DNA of 64,000 nt from contig JAIWNI010000001.1 in assembly GCA_025331435.1 (NCBI GenBank), positions 434,001-498,000 on the forward strand, read 5' to 3'. This DNA is from Choanephora cucurbitarum. Taxonomy: Eukaryota; Mucoromycota; Mucoromycetes; Mucorales; Choanephoraceae. Each line of letters opens with the position of its first letter. Positions within the stretch are counted from its first letter, which is position 1. Position numbers and translations under genes: made by a program. This document shows, one piece after another, positions 21,082 through 35,286 of this stretch. The notes beneath the pieces are model-generated. The model worked only from the letters and a program-made list of their open reading frames with translations, made no database searches and had not been told where the DNA came from.

Positions 21082-24000
21082 ATGCTCAATATTGCTCCTT
21101 ATATTGCAAAAGTAAATACAGAACTCATTTTGACATTGCCTTTCTTATGCTCATGGTATTTTATTGTTGTAGTATGTAAGATCTTTGCATGCTCACAAAG
21201 AGCAGTTGAAACTTCCATATATTCAGTCTCAGTTTGGTGTAGTGCTAATGGTGGATGTTGTAGGTAAGCATTTTAAAGCTTCCATTGTGCGTATATCAAG
21301 GTTTCTTATTCAAATGCTTCTTTTTTCTTCTTCTTATGAATATCTTAGGCTTTAGCGCTGTAAGTATGAACAATAATTTTTTAAAAAAGAAACAAAAAAT
21401 ATAGAAATAAAAAAAAATCACAGTTGACTACCAAAGCGGCTGAAAAAGGAGGTTCCGGTGCAGAAGCTATTGCGCTTGAAATAGGCACATACATGGGTGA
21501 AGTAATGTATGATTTTTTTTCTATCTTGGCTTCCTTGAGACAGAAGGGAGCTACTATGACAGTTTTTAATACGATTAGCCATTGCTAAACCATATACGCT
21601 TACAAATAGTGCATAGAAATCATTGAACATTTTGGGGGTGATGTGGTCAAGGTAAGAATTATGCTTGATTCTGCACAGCCGGCATTTTTGTTTTAATACA
21701 GTATAACAGTTTCTTGGTGATGCAGTCTTAGTTAGTTTTCAAACAATTGATTGCGAAGAAGAAGAACAAGATATGACTGAAAGTAACATTTCAGTTAAAG
21801 AGAGAGAAGCCAGATACAAGAAATTGCTTGTCAAGAAGGCAGTTGAATGCGGCCTCCAATTATTATCCCGACTATCTCATTATCGAGTTTATTTGACAGC
21901 AGAAGAAAGATCTAGACATCGTTCAAATACAGCAACCGAAATGGAACATCGATTCAACCCAAATATAGCCAATGCCAGCAACGAACGATTCTTGTTGTTT
22001 GATGGAGGAGGTACAGCAAGTGAAAGCGAGCGCACTTTGTCTCGAGACAGCTTTCAAAACATGTCTTCTCTCTTTGATTATGACTATGGTTATCATGAAG
22101 AATACTCGACTTCTTTCAACTTTTGGAACTGTATTCCAATGTTATTCGGTAAAGGAAGCAGTAGAAAAAAAAATAGAGTATATGCATCAATGAGACGAAG
22201 GAGTCATGCGAGCGACACAACAAATGGAGAGCCAGATGCTATTGATCTCGAACTTCATATTGGTCTCTCATGTGGAGACATTACAAATGTTGTATTAGGC
22301 GATATGAAGTCGTCTGTAAGCAACATAAAAAAGAAAAGAAAGTCTCAAACGAGAGTGACAACAACAGACGAACAAGCAACATTAGATTATGCTGGCCGTC
22401 TAGAATATGCTATTTGCGGTCCAGCAGTTGAATCTTTAGAGGATGCACTGTCGGTAGCCAAAGCAGGAGAGATGAGCATTACAGCAGAAGCCTACAACAT
22501 TTTCCAAAGCCAGAATATATCACTTTCATGCGAGAAGCGAAACCAGTTCTACGTTGCTAAAAGCTCAGATACCATTACCTATTCCCATAACAACACAAAC
22601 AGCAAAAAGAGATCCTTCACAGCACATTATCGATCTTCATCGGCATACAACACAAATTATTTTTCAGATCATCCTGGCTTGACCAAACGTAGCACAGTAC
22701 CGACAATGACACCAATGCATTCAGATTCTAGAGTTGAGTCTGTCGTAAGCATCCCACCTGACTCAAATCCGAACTACTTTAAATACATCAACCAAAGTGC
22801 ACTTTATCGGTTACAACACAGTCCCGATGGTAACTTTTTACCGCAATTTAGGGATGTAACTATTATGTTTATCAGTCTGGGCAAATTGAATGTAGCTACC
22901 CCTGAAGGCGCTAGAATCGCACAAAGGGCTACAGTTGCCACAATAAGGGCTTTGTTAAGGTATGAGGGTGTACTTCAGCAGTTTGCTGTAGACGACAAAG
23001 GTAAGATAAACCTATCTCTCAATATGATATCAAGCAACAACAAAAAAAGCATCTTGTCTAATACGCATTTTAAAGGCGCCACTTTACTTGCAGTGTTTGG
23101 TCTTCCACCTTTATCACACGAAAGAGAAGCTATTTTTGCAGCCAAGGCGGCCATTGATTTGCGAGACAACTTTATGGGGTTTCTGGATGATTTTGCTATT
23201 TCGCTATCGACAGGTGTAATATTTAATGCTGTTCTACCGCAGGATAATCCTTATCGTCGAGATCCAGGAATAGCTGGTGATACAATCATTTTAGCCGTGC
23301 GCATGCTTAAATTTCCTTTTTCGAAAAAGAACATTGTATGTGACTTTGCAACAAAACAACAGATCGGTCGAATTTGCGATTTTGAAGAGTATGGCGAGAA
23401 TTTTGTTAAGGGAAAAGTGAAGCCAATCTCAATCTATGGAATTCTTCGGTTTGCTGTCTCAAAAAATAAACGCATCTCGACACAAAGTCAGGAAAAGAAC
23501 TCGGATTTTATTGGATATAAAGCCGAAATGAGTTTAGCAACTCGATGTGTAGACGATTGGATGGAGTCCTCAAACCATCATTTGCTTGTGGTTTCAGGCC
23601 CTTCTGGTGTTGGCAAAAGTTTCTTTTGTCATGCGCTTAGTCGAAATATTATATCTAATGGCGCTATATGTTGTTGGTCTTCTTGTACAGAAGGTAAGAT
23701 ATCACAGAACTAAAGTCAAAATAAGTTTACTTACTCTTTAAATTTCTGCGTTAGTTGAAAAGAGTTCAAAATATTATCTTGTCAAGAACATTTTGCTATC
23801 GCTGTTCGAGATTATTGATTCGGATCAAGTCCCACAAAATACAAGGCGACGAGTTCCTTATCTAAGCGGCTCGGGTGGATTTTATTTGGCGGATTCCGTT
23901 CAATCACATCAGTCTAACCCTGAGGTGGCTTCAATTATCTCATCATCATCTTCAGTATGCCCTTCTCCTACTACGACAAAAGACAACTATAGCCATACTC

Positions 24001-26833
24001 ATCGTCAACTCTTTGATCATGCACAACGTCTCCGATCTTACTCCACTATCTCTCGCTTTTCATCAAACAACGAGCCTCGTGAACGTATTGAAGGATTCAA
24101 TGAGTTAGAAGATTTGATTATACGATGTCTTCGTATTTGCGGTGAAGAGGATGCATTCTTGCCATTATTCAAAGTTGTTTTTTCAGTATTGACTGATATG
24201 GAAGACAATCGATATACTCGCCGGTTAGATGGTCGAGCACGAGATGTCTTACTTACGAGTTTGATCAGTCGAATGACACGATATGTATCTGAGCATGTTG
24301 GTCTAGTTTTCATTTTAGACGATGTTCAATGTAAGTTTGTCTTTAATAGCCACCCTTCGTCTGGCCTCCTGAAACTAATCTTTCTTGCTCATCTCTCGAA
24401 AAAATAGGGGCTGATTCAGCATCTATACGTCTATTGCAGCATATTCATGAACACTGTCAAAGAGTTATGCTTATTTTAGCTACCCGTCCTGTCAAAGATT
24501 ATAATGTTACTTTCGTCAATGACTTTAGAGAAACTGGACATTCCAAAGAAATTGAACTAAATGGCCTTGGAGCTGCAGAAATAGGCGAGATAATTTTACA
24601 GACTTTTCAGACAACAAATGTGAAAGAAGTGAGCCCCAAAATTGTGCGTGTCATTCAAGAGCGTACAGCCGGTAATCCACTCTATGTCAAGAATATGGCT
24701 ATCGTATTGAAAGATTTCAACCATGTTACTGTTGTCGAAAATATGCTGGTTCCTACAAGTACACGCTTTGATTTAGAAGATCTGTTAGGCAATTTTGACT
24801 ACAAGCGTATCATTAAAATGCAGTTTGATCGACTTGAAGGTAGCTTTCAAGAATTCTTAACAGTAGCTAGCTGCTTGGATCAATACTTTACTATTCAAGA
24901 AGTACAGGCAGTGATCAAGGAATACAACATGGACTTCAAGTATGCTACCGTTGAAGAAGCACGGCAAAAGATTGAGCTTTATGATGTCTATCATTTTCTT
25001 CAGAAAACCGACGACAGCCTGCTAAGCAGTGAATTGTACACATTTACTCACATCACAATCCCACAAAGTATTTATGATATGGCATCCTATGAAACACGTA
25101 TCATGCTGCATCGTTTGTTGGCAAAATACTATGAAAGTTTGTTGACTCGAGAGAACTACACAGAACTACTCGGCAAGGTCACACGTCATTATCTTCAAAC
25201 TGAGTGGTTCGATAAACAACTGTATTATCTGGAAGCCTTGGCCGATATAAACATGAAAGCATTTCTTTTACCTGAGGCGACAACTAACTTGGAACGTATT
25301 GTAAAAATCCTCGACAGCAATCAAGATTTAGAAGCTCAATTTGGTCGTATTCACCGTAGTGACATTTACCGCCGATTAGGTATGTGCTTTACTATGCGCA
25401 CTAAGCTCAAAGAAGGCGAAAAGTATCTTCATCAAGCTCTATTCTGTCTTGGAGAACCATGGCCACAAAGTGATCCTGAATTTCTTTTCAAATTTTGGGT
25501 TAATCGCATAGCACAATACCGTCATCGAAAATTGCGCGTGTTTCGCAAGGTTGATAAAGACCTGAAGAAGGAGATTGCAAAGCGTGTAGTGGAGATTATG
25601 GCTCAGCTATCAAGTATTTACTTTTATACAGGAAAAGGTCGGTTCTTTGTCTATACCTGTCTGGTTGGCCTGAATGCATGTGAGCGTTTGGACGAAGTTG
25701 GGCCCAATTACACATTGTTTTTGGCTAGAAATTCATTACTAAGTTGGCTTAACGACGAAAAACAACAATCAATTTTTTATATTACGAAAGCGTTGCGTTA
25801 TATGGATCAGAAGAACGATGCAGATACGCTGACGATCTGTTCCTTTTTATGTTTCGCTGCCGGCAAGTTCAAGAATGCGCGCGATTTGCTGTACCAATCC
25901 ATTGAAGCTGTTAAGACTCTGGGTGTCATCACAGACTGCCAAGCCTTTTATCGATCTGTAGGCTTGATCATCACAATGCGTATTTTTGAAGGCACATTAG
26001 ATAATTCGCCTGATGATCTTGTTCTGTTGAAGCAAATGGCAGATACAGCTCATAGTAACTGCGATTTTGAGGCTGAAATTTGGCTAAGCGTATATAATGT
26101 AGGTAATGCATTAATCAAAGATCGACTGCGTGATTGTGAACCGTTTGTCGCATTGTTGGAGGCACATTTAAAGCAGTCTGAAGATTTCAATCGCATTGCT
26201 ATTCATGGTACTTTATTGTGCTATTATGCAAGGACGCGCAACTATGAATATGCACGTCGCCATACACGCAACTTGGTAGCTGTCTTACCTCTACTGACAG
26301 TAACTCGTAAGTGGCCTGGATATGAACAGTAATACAATTTAACAAATATATCTATAGCAAACATCTTTCCTATTTTTGGACTCATATTTGCCACAATGGG
26401 CATGTATTGTATGATAGAAGACTCTCAAGTCGATTTTGTTAATACAGGCGATGCAAAAAACTACGACCGATTTATCCTTGGTGTATCTCGAATTAATCAT
26501 GCTTTTCAACAAGTCAAATTCTGGGAATTTACACAACCATGCCTTTATTTAGCGAGAGCATTGCCTTACATCAGTACAGGTCGAACTGTTGAAGGTTTCA
26601 TGGTGCTACAACATGGTGTGTTAGAAATGCGATTTATTCAAGAAATACGTTTCCTTAAAGCTTTTTACTGGGCTAATTTGGGCAAGTATGCCTTTACACC
26701 TGCAGATCGTATCGAGTGGACACATAGAGCTAAAGTTGATTTTGAAGAGCTAAAGATACCTTCTCATGTTTACTGCAACCCTGATCCAGAGAACTCTTAT
26801 TCCCGCCATTCACCTGCAGATTTGACAGCGTAG
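21082..26833 (+). CDS. Soluble adenylyl cyclase-like protein (ADCY10 type)
   Basis: Nine exons: 21082-21111, 21173-21263, 21349-21359 (11 nt), 21424-21501, 21610-21651, 21710-23693, 23755-24330, 24408-26306, 26358-26833. They encode 1728 residues. Cyclase domain C1 begins FGVVLMVDVVGFSALT and continues EHFGGDVVKFLGDAVLVSF; D38 and D88 match the two metal-binding Asp of class III cyclases. A second domain near residue 460 (FRDVTIMFISLGKL ... FKGATLLAVFGLPPL) lacks the first metal Asp, as in the C2 domain of mammalian sAC. Then come an ATPase module with P-loop GPSGVGKS near 715 and Walker B FILDDVQWADS near 930, and a long helical, TPR-like C-terminus. It should make cAMP in the cytosol; bicarbonate or calcium sensing is only inference. 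No membrane segment is seen. Confidence 0.92.
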
Positions 26834-27236
26834 GCATTTAATTTCCTTATTCTTTTACTTTCCTCTTACCTCTTAATTAATACCATTATATTACTTAAAA
26901 TCTATAATATACATTTACACATTATCACAAAAAGAATCTTAATGCTAAAAATGTTGTGAGAGAATGTTGCGAATAGGGAAGGAATTTGGTCAATGATTCA
27001 ATATACAAAGAGGAAGGTATGTGGTCTAGTGTAGCCAATGTATTCATAACTTATCTACAGTATTTTTTATCAATACAAGCGGATATTAAGCAGATAGCCA
27101 AGAGAAAAAATGATCGATTGAACTTCATTAACTAATAAATACAAGAAAAATGTCAAACCTTCCTTTGTCTTCATCTTTGCAATAAAAAAGAAGGGAAGAA
27201 AACTTATTATTAATTTTTATTTTGCGTATTTGCTTT
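26834..27236. other. Convergent 3' region
   Basis: About 400 very AT-rich bases between the stop codons of the cyclase-like gene (plus) and the UCHL5-like gene (minus). No gene seen; both 3' ends must lie here. Confidence 0.4.
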
Positions 27237-28778
27237 CTATGATTTAGATAACCTTGACCTTTTTTTTGGCCTACTGTTATCCTCTAAAAGCTGGTGATGA
27301 TACGCTTTTGTCAAGAGTGAGTTTATAAAAGGTGTATAATCGAATTTCTGTCGCTCAGCATCTATTCTAGCTGTGTCTCTTTGCTCTTTCACCAGCTGTA
27401 ATTGATTATTCAGTGCTTCCGCCTGCTGCTTAAAATCTTCAAGTTTGATTTTGGCAGACTCAGTGTTACCTGATTGAAAACTATTCCATATATCAGACAT
27501 TAAGGCTATATCAGGCGAATTTACTAGAGTCAGCAAGTTGTGACAAGCCTTTTTCTTCTTAGATATTGTGCTAGGGGCGAAGGCACGATTGAATGCTCCA
27601 TTCGTCAAAGCAATACATTTGTCGTAAGCATCTTTACGTCTTAGAAGACATGGATACATATCTTGAGTCACAGCCATCAAACTGAATGTCAATTCATTTT
27701 GGGCACTTTTTCAAAGAAAAGTTAAAACGAAATCAGCACAGCATAAATCAATCGTAAACTTACGAAGAATCCATTCGTTTCTGCAGTATAGGCTTTACAG
27801 CATCAAGCCAGTTGTCTTTATTGCATGTTGCTACTTTAACAGGCTGGTATTTCAAACCATCTAGTTCCCAAAGATAGCCATCCTTGTAGATATAAGTGAT
27901 ATAATGAAAATCGTCTACGTCGATAAACTCAATGTTGCCATCCTCAGATACATCTGATAGGGTATCATCAATTTCTAGCTGAGAATTATGTCTAATAACG
28001 CAATAGGTATACGCGTAAGTCAGCATTCATTGTTAATTCCACTTCCTTACATTGCATATGCATCATGTATCTTGTGGATTTCGCTTGAGTTACCAAGGCA
28101 GATACCTCTATTCTATTTAAGCAATCAACTCCTAACTTCTTTTGTTCATACTCCTTCTGTATCTCAACTTACCACTGGCGAAAACCCTTTGGTAAATTCC
28201 AAAAAGTTGTTTAGAATTTCTCCTCGCTCAATATCAGCATTAAAAAGGACAGCAAGCAAAGCTAAAGTACCACACACATTGGTCACCACCTATATTCTCC
28301 AAATATACAAAAAATAAGAGCACAGATCTTCAGGAAACAGCATGCCTTTCCTTGTTCTTTTTGGGCTATCTTACCTGGGCAGTAAACACTACTTTTTCAG
28401 CATCAGGATCGATTTTCTCAAAGTCAGACGGTAGTTCTTCTTCTACATACCGTGAAATAAATATCAAACCGTGAACAGGTCTATTTAGTATGAGGATACA
28501 GTCAGATCAAACTATAGCAAAAAATAAGGTCCAAGATCTACCCGTTTTTCTCTAGATCCTCAAAGTCGAGTGTTAAAACTTCCTGTACTATCGTATCTTT
28601 AACGCCGTACTGTTGAATCATATCATCAAACACAGCTAGTGAAATAAGTATTAACTTATTGCAGTTATCCTAAAGAGAAGTATGGGCACAAAAGAAGCAA
28701 TATTATACCAGGATCAGAAGGAATAAGTCCCCATTTCTCATTGCTTTCTGTCTTTTCAGTGAGTTCTGAAGTAGTCAT
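27237..28778 (-). CDS. Ubiquitin C-terminal hydrolase, UCHL5/UCH37 type
   Basis: Exons in transcription order are 28778-28709, 28635-28542, 28480-28375, 28289-28173, 28112-28051, 27991-27764 and 27705-27237, giving 381 residues. It is a cysteine protease of peptidase family C12 that removes ubiquitin. The N-terminus has the family WGLIPSDP stretch. The active site is complete: oxyanion Gln in FTAQ, Cys in VVTNVCGTLALL, His in DDFHYITYI and Asp in LWELDGL. After the catalytic domain a UCH37-like helical tail (the ULD) includes FDYTPFINSLLTKAYHHQLL, the segment through which UCH37 binds the proteasomal receptor Rpn13 or INO80 subunits. It ends in a basic PKKRSRLSKS. This tail separates it from the short UCHL1/L3/Yuh1 enzymes, so a proteasome- or chromatin-linked role is likely. 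Confidence 0.92.
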
Positions 28779-29055
28779 CGTGTGGTATATATAGAAAAGC
28801 GAGTAAGAGAAAGACAAAAAGTTTAAGTGTAATTGAAATCGGTATTTTAAAGTACGCATTTGTCCTAAGTATCCTCCTGCTAAAATTCTGTGTATCAATA
28901 AGCTTTAAGTTTAACAGTAATGTAAGCACTGTAGCTTTATTTGTTTGAAAATCGATTTCTAACTGAATCTTAGCTCTGGCCTTTTATTTTTGCAATGGTC
29001 AAATATGTAAGGAGATATGTACATGATGTTATTTACAATGTATCAGGTTGTATGA
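28779..29055. other. Intergenic, promoter of the UCHL5-like gene
   Basis: About 280 AT-rich bases between the start of the UCHL5-like gene and the stop of the zinc-finger gene, both on the minus strand. No additional gene. Confidence 0.4.
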
Positions 29056-29910
29056 TCAATTTAAGATATCTGGAGACGCAGAAATCTTTCTTTTGAGACT
29101 TTGTGGATCTATTGTTTCTTGCTTTATCTCAGACTGAGCAGAATGAGTATGTCGCATATGGTATTTTAGGCCATTCATGTTCTTGTAGCGCTTTCTGCAT
29201 TGCTCAAGAGAGCAGACATATGGCTTATTCTCATCTAGCAAATCCCCATTCTCTCCAAGCGTACAATGACCATGCAGTCTATGATATTTTAATCCATTTG
29301 CATTCTTGTAAGCCTTGTCGCAGTCAGCAACATTACATCTATAAGGTCTATCTGCTAATTCATCTTCTGCCGTAGCACTGCCTTTAGCATTGCTGTTAGT
29401 GCTACTCGTGCTGTTTCTACTATTGCTGCTGATGCTACTTTTGCGACTATTCTTCGCTTCGTTAAGTTCTGGAAATACAGATGCAGCTGACACAGACGAT
29501 TGAGGCGAATCTACTGGTTTATTTGGATGAATATCAACAAGATTGTTCATGCTAAACATGTCTGACCCATTGAATATAGTATTCAATGTCTGTACTTTTT
29601 GAAGTGATGCGTACTTTTGGGCGTTTTCAAGCATGTTCAGGTCAAAGTTTGTTAAATGCTCTTTATCAACAGATCGACAAGTCTCGAACGGCCAAATCGT
29701 GTTTTTGTCGAAATGCAGCATAGGGCTTTTACGTTCTTCTTCGTCTGCAGGATTGTTTTGTGAAGAATGAAACTCTTCATAGTGTTCTAGTAGTATATGC
29801 AGGTTTATCAGCCTTAGTCCGCAACAAGTGAAGTCTTTGCAGAAGTTCTTTTCTAATTCTTGTGCTTGATCGTAGCTGTCTAATTTTGCGTATGAGTTTG
29901 GCGAATTCAT
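29056..29910 (-). CDS. C2H2 zinc-finger protein, Sfp1/JAZF1-like
   Basis: One uninterrupted exon of 284 residues. Near the N-terminus is DFTCCGLRLINLHILLEHYE, a divergent zinc-finger-like segment also seen in Sfp1 and JAZF1 relatives. The C-terminal third has two paired C2H2 fingers, CNVADCDKAYKNANGLKYH and CSLEQCRKRYKNMNGLKYH; the repeated YKNxNGLKYH is the hallmark of the Sfp1 finger pair. Between them is a Ser/Asn-rich linker. In yeast Sfp1 drives ribosomal protein and ribosome biogenesis genes in response to nutrients. This protein is shorter than yeast Sfp1, so orthology of function is inference. It is transcribed away from HSP60, sharing a 523-base upstream region. Confidence 0.88.
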   Translation of the reverse strand: MNSPNSYAKLDSYDQAQELEKNFCKDFTCCGLRLINLHILLEHYEEFHSSQNNPADEEERKSPMLHFDKNTIWPFETCRSVDKEHLTNFDLNMLENAQKYASLQKVQTLNTIFNGSDMFSMNNLVDIHPNKPVDSPQSSVSAASVFPELNEAKNSRKSSISSNSRNSTSSTNSNAKGSATAEDELADRPYRCNVADCDKAYKNANGLKYHRLHGHCTLGENGDLLDENKPYVCSLEQCRKRYKNMNGLKYHMRHTHSAQSEIKQETIDPQSLKRKISASPDILN

Positions 29911-32353
<2,443 letters not shown>

Positions 32354-33266
32354 ATGCATAAAAAAAAACTCTGTGTATTTAGATAGTATGAGAAATCAAA
32401 AAAAAATGTCCTCCCTATTCTCCTTTCTCTTTCTCTTGCTTTTTCATTCGTTAATTCCTTCGATCTTATTATCTCTTGTTTAAACAACCAAACTGTATTT
32501 TAAATAAATTTTAACATTCTGCATATCCAAAAAAGAAATGTAGAAATAGGTACATGGTCTGTGCGACATTTAGAGCAAATAAAGCACCTGCATATTTTTG
32601 GGTTTGTGAAGCCATGTACACGGATAAGTAGCACCAACCAGAATGCAGATAATGACAGATTTTATATTGGTATCTCGTTCAAATTATACAATATCCTCAC
32701 GCAATATCTAAAATAATACTCAATCCTGACGTACAAAACTATACCAGCATTATTGCTGCTTAGGTTGGCCTTTAAAACTCAGCATCGTGCTTCCAGCTTG
32801 CCCCACGACCAACCCCCTGCGCCGAGTTGAGCTCAGACATCAGAAAAAGAAAGTATAGTAAAGGGTGCTTGTTGGTCATTTTATCAGTTGTTGGATTTTA
32901 AGTTTATGTTTTCTGTATGTTTTAAGAGTAGTTCAATAGATGCGCTTAACAATGCTTTTACTTCTCTCTTTTCTCAAACGGGGTTTTTTTAAACCGATAG
33001 TTATTTTGTTTTAATATGTGCAACCGAATTTCTTTTTTTTTTATTTTTTGTTTTTATTCCCTTTTTTTCTCTCTTCTTTTTCTTTTCTTATTTTGTTTTG
33101 CCTTCTTCTTTTTTTGTATCTTTAGCAAATCGCTAGTAAAGGCAGTGAAAGTTAAGAGCGAGAGAAAAAGAAAACAACATAAACAAGGTTGGAAGTCTTT
33201 GTTTATATCTAGAACCCTTGTACTCACCTGTAGCATAATCAATTATTTTTTTTTAAAAAAAGAAAA
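32354..33266. other. Intergenic region with a GC-richer patch
   Basis: About 900 bases between HSP60 and the WOPR gene. Most is AT-rich, and the last 250 bases are a T/C-rich leader. A patch at about 32755-32850 is much richer in GC than its surroundings and can fold (see the hunt section). No protein-coding gene is supported. Confidence 0.45.
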
Positions 33267-35286
33267 ATGGCAGAAACCTTTCATGGCTACGTTGAAACAA
33301 CTCAAGATGTTCTACTTATCTTCGAGGGATGTAGAAGAGGCTTAATACCTAGAGTTCATAGAAGATTGCAGGAAAAAGAAAGACGCATGATACGTTCTGG
33401 TTCAATTTTTGTTTTTGATGAACGAGAGTCAGGTAAATATACATAAAAGACGTTGCTTGTGTATATGTGTGTAAGCAAGAAAGCGGGGCGATAAGAAGGC
33501 CTTTGTTTCGGACGTTGTGGCGGCCATGAGCCAAAAACAACAAATCTGAACATCAATTAAAAAAGGGGGAACCCAATTAATATTTTATTTATAACTATTC
33601 ACACATTTGACACTCAAAACCATAGGCATTAAGCGATGGACAGATGGTCTCGTATGGAGCCCTTCCCGCATTTTGGGCAACTTTCTGATCTACCGCGAGT
33701 TGGACAAGCGAGCTCCAGGTGAAAAAAAACTGTCGATTTCGAGTGCATCTTCAAACGATTCTAGACAACGAAGCTACAGTGCAGATCAAACAGCAATAAA
33801 CACTACACCAACTGACCGCAATCGCGAACGCCGGTTAGTCGGCAGTCTTTCTGATTCTTACCGTTTTCGCAAAGATGGCCTCATAAAGAAAACCATGTCT
33901 ATCATCGTTAACGGTGTTGCTCAACATTTGATCTCATATTATTTGCCAAACGACATTATCAACAACCAACTTCGCACTCCTTCCTCAGTACCCGAGTTGG
34001 CTAGTCTAGAAATATCTCCCGACCTACTTGTTAAGCAAAATTTTAGGATTCCACCAATGGTGGAACCTCCATTTGACCAAAGCGAGACTAGTATGCCAGG
34101 CAATTTGAACAATTCTATCAGCCCTGTTGAGTCTATGTCTAGCTCTTATGTCACAGACAGACGCATACACCCTTTCAGAAGCATGTCAATGGGCTCCCTT
34201 CGTAATTCGAACTCTTACCAAACCCATAATAATCTTTCCACTATGGGTCGACCAGAGATGAATACAAACCAACAAAACTTGATGTACTCTGCTACATCCT
34301 CTTTCCCACAAAGAGTTGAAGCGGATGACAATCCTAACAAGTTACCTAACAATAACTTTGCTTATTACGGCAATCAAGCTATGCCATCTATATATAACGG
34401 TAGTAACAGTAACAACAATAACGGCAGCAACAACAACAGCAATAGCAGCAACAATACCAACAGTAACAATAATGGTACCAGCAATAATGGATTCCCTCCT
34501 TTACCTTCGCCTTCAAGCATGACCTCTTCTCCCAACACGCCTATGCTATCGCCTGTACGCCAATCATTCTGCCAAACCCGTCCTTACCCTATGTCATCAA
34601 CCTCATCAAGCTCTCTTCCTCGATTCAACACTCATCGCGACAGTTTTGATATGGCAAGTTCAAATATAGAGGGTCGTCCTTCGCATTCTGTTCATCCACA
34701 CATGGTGTCAGAAGTAAACATATATGGAGGCGATCATCGTATGAAGGCAGATAATATTGAAATGGGTGATTCAGCTAATACATCGAGTCCTCATATTGGA
34801 CAGCTACTTAATCCTGTACATCCGCTAAGTGCTAACGTTGTGAAAGCGACTAGTGAAGATAACGCTAGCTCTCAACAATTGTTTCAAACAATGGGGATGG
34901 CCAATGCAGCCCCTACTTATCCTAGTTATTCTGCTGATAATGTCCCAGCTACCAGCACATCTACACATAATCGACTCTCCTTTGATAGCTCCAAACTACC
35001 CTCTATTCCAAGTGAAACTGATTCCCTGCATCATGAACCAACAACACAGCCACCACTACAGTCGCAACCTCAACAACAAGATCCTAGCTTCAATACTTAT
35101 GGCGGCAATTATTATTTTCAGCGACAACAGATTCACCACCCACTTAACAATACCCACTCTTCCACTTCCACTTCCACAGTCCATCCTATGTTCAGAAATG
35201 GGATAGTCTACCCACAGCTTTCATCAATGAATGACGAGTCCCAAATAAGCTCAGAGTCTGGAACAGAACCTTTGATGCTGAAGTAA
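33267..35286 (+). CDS. WOPR-domain transcription factor (Gti1/Pac2 family)
   Basis: Exons 33267-33432 and 33626-35286 give 608 residues. The bipartite WOPR DNA-binding domain fills the first ~165 residues. Part a starts ETFHGYVETTQDVLLIFEG with RSGSIFVFDE, then continues across the intron as IKRWTDGLVWSPSRILGNF, the family signature. Part b is FRKDGLIKKTMSIIVNGV ... HLISYYLPNDI. The remaining 440 residues are disordered, rich in Ser, Asn, Pro and Gln, with an Asn/Ser tract at about residues 310-345. Relatives (Wor1, Ryp1, Gti1, Pac2) are master switches of morphology, mating and nutrient response. The 193-nt intron is longer than most here. A start at 33267 gives the canonical beginning of the domain. 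Confidence 0.93.

Noticed and set aside
33016..33345. Hydrophobic plus-strand frame before the WOPR gene (Phe/Leu/Cys-rich)
   Set aside because: It is translation of a T/C-rich leader; the WOPR domain starts in another frame at 33267.
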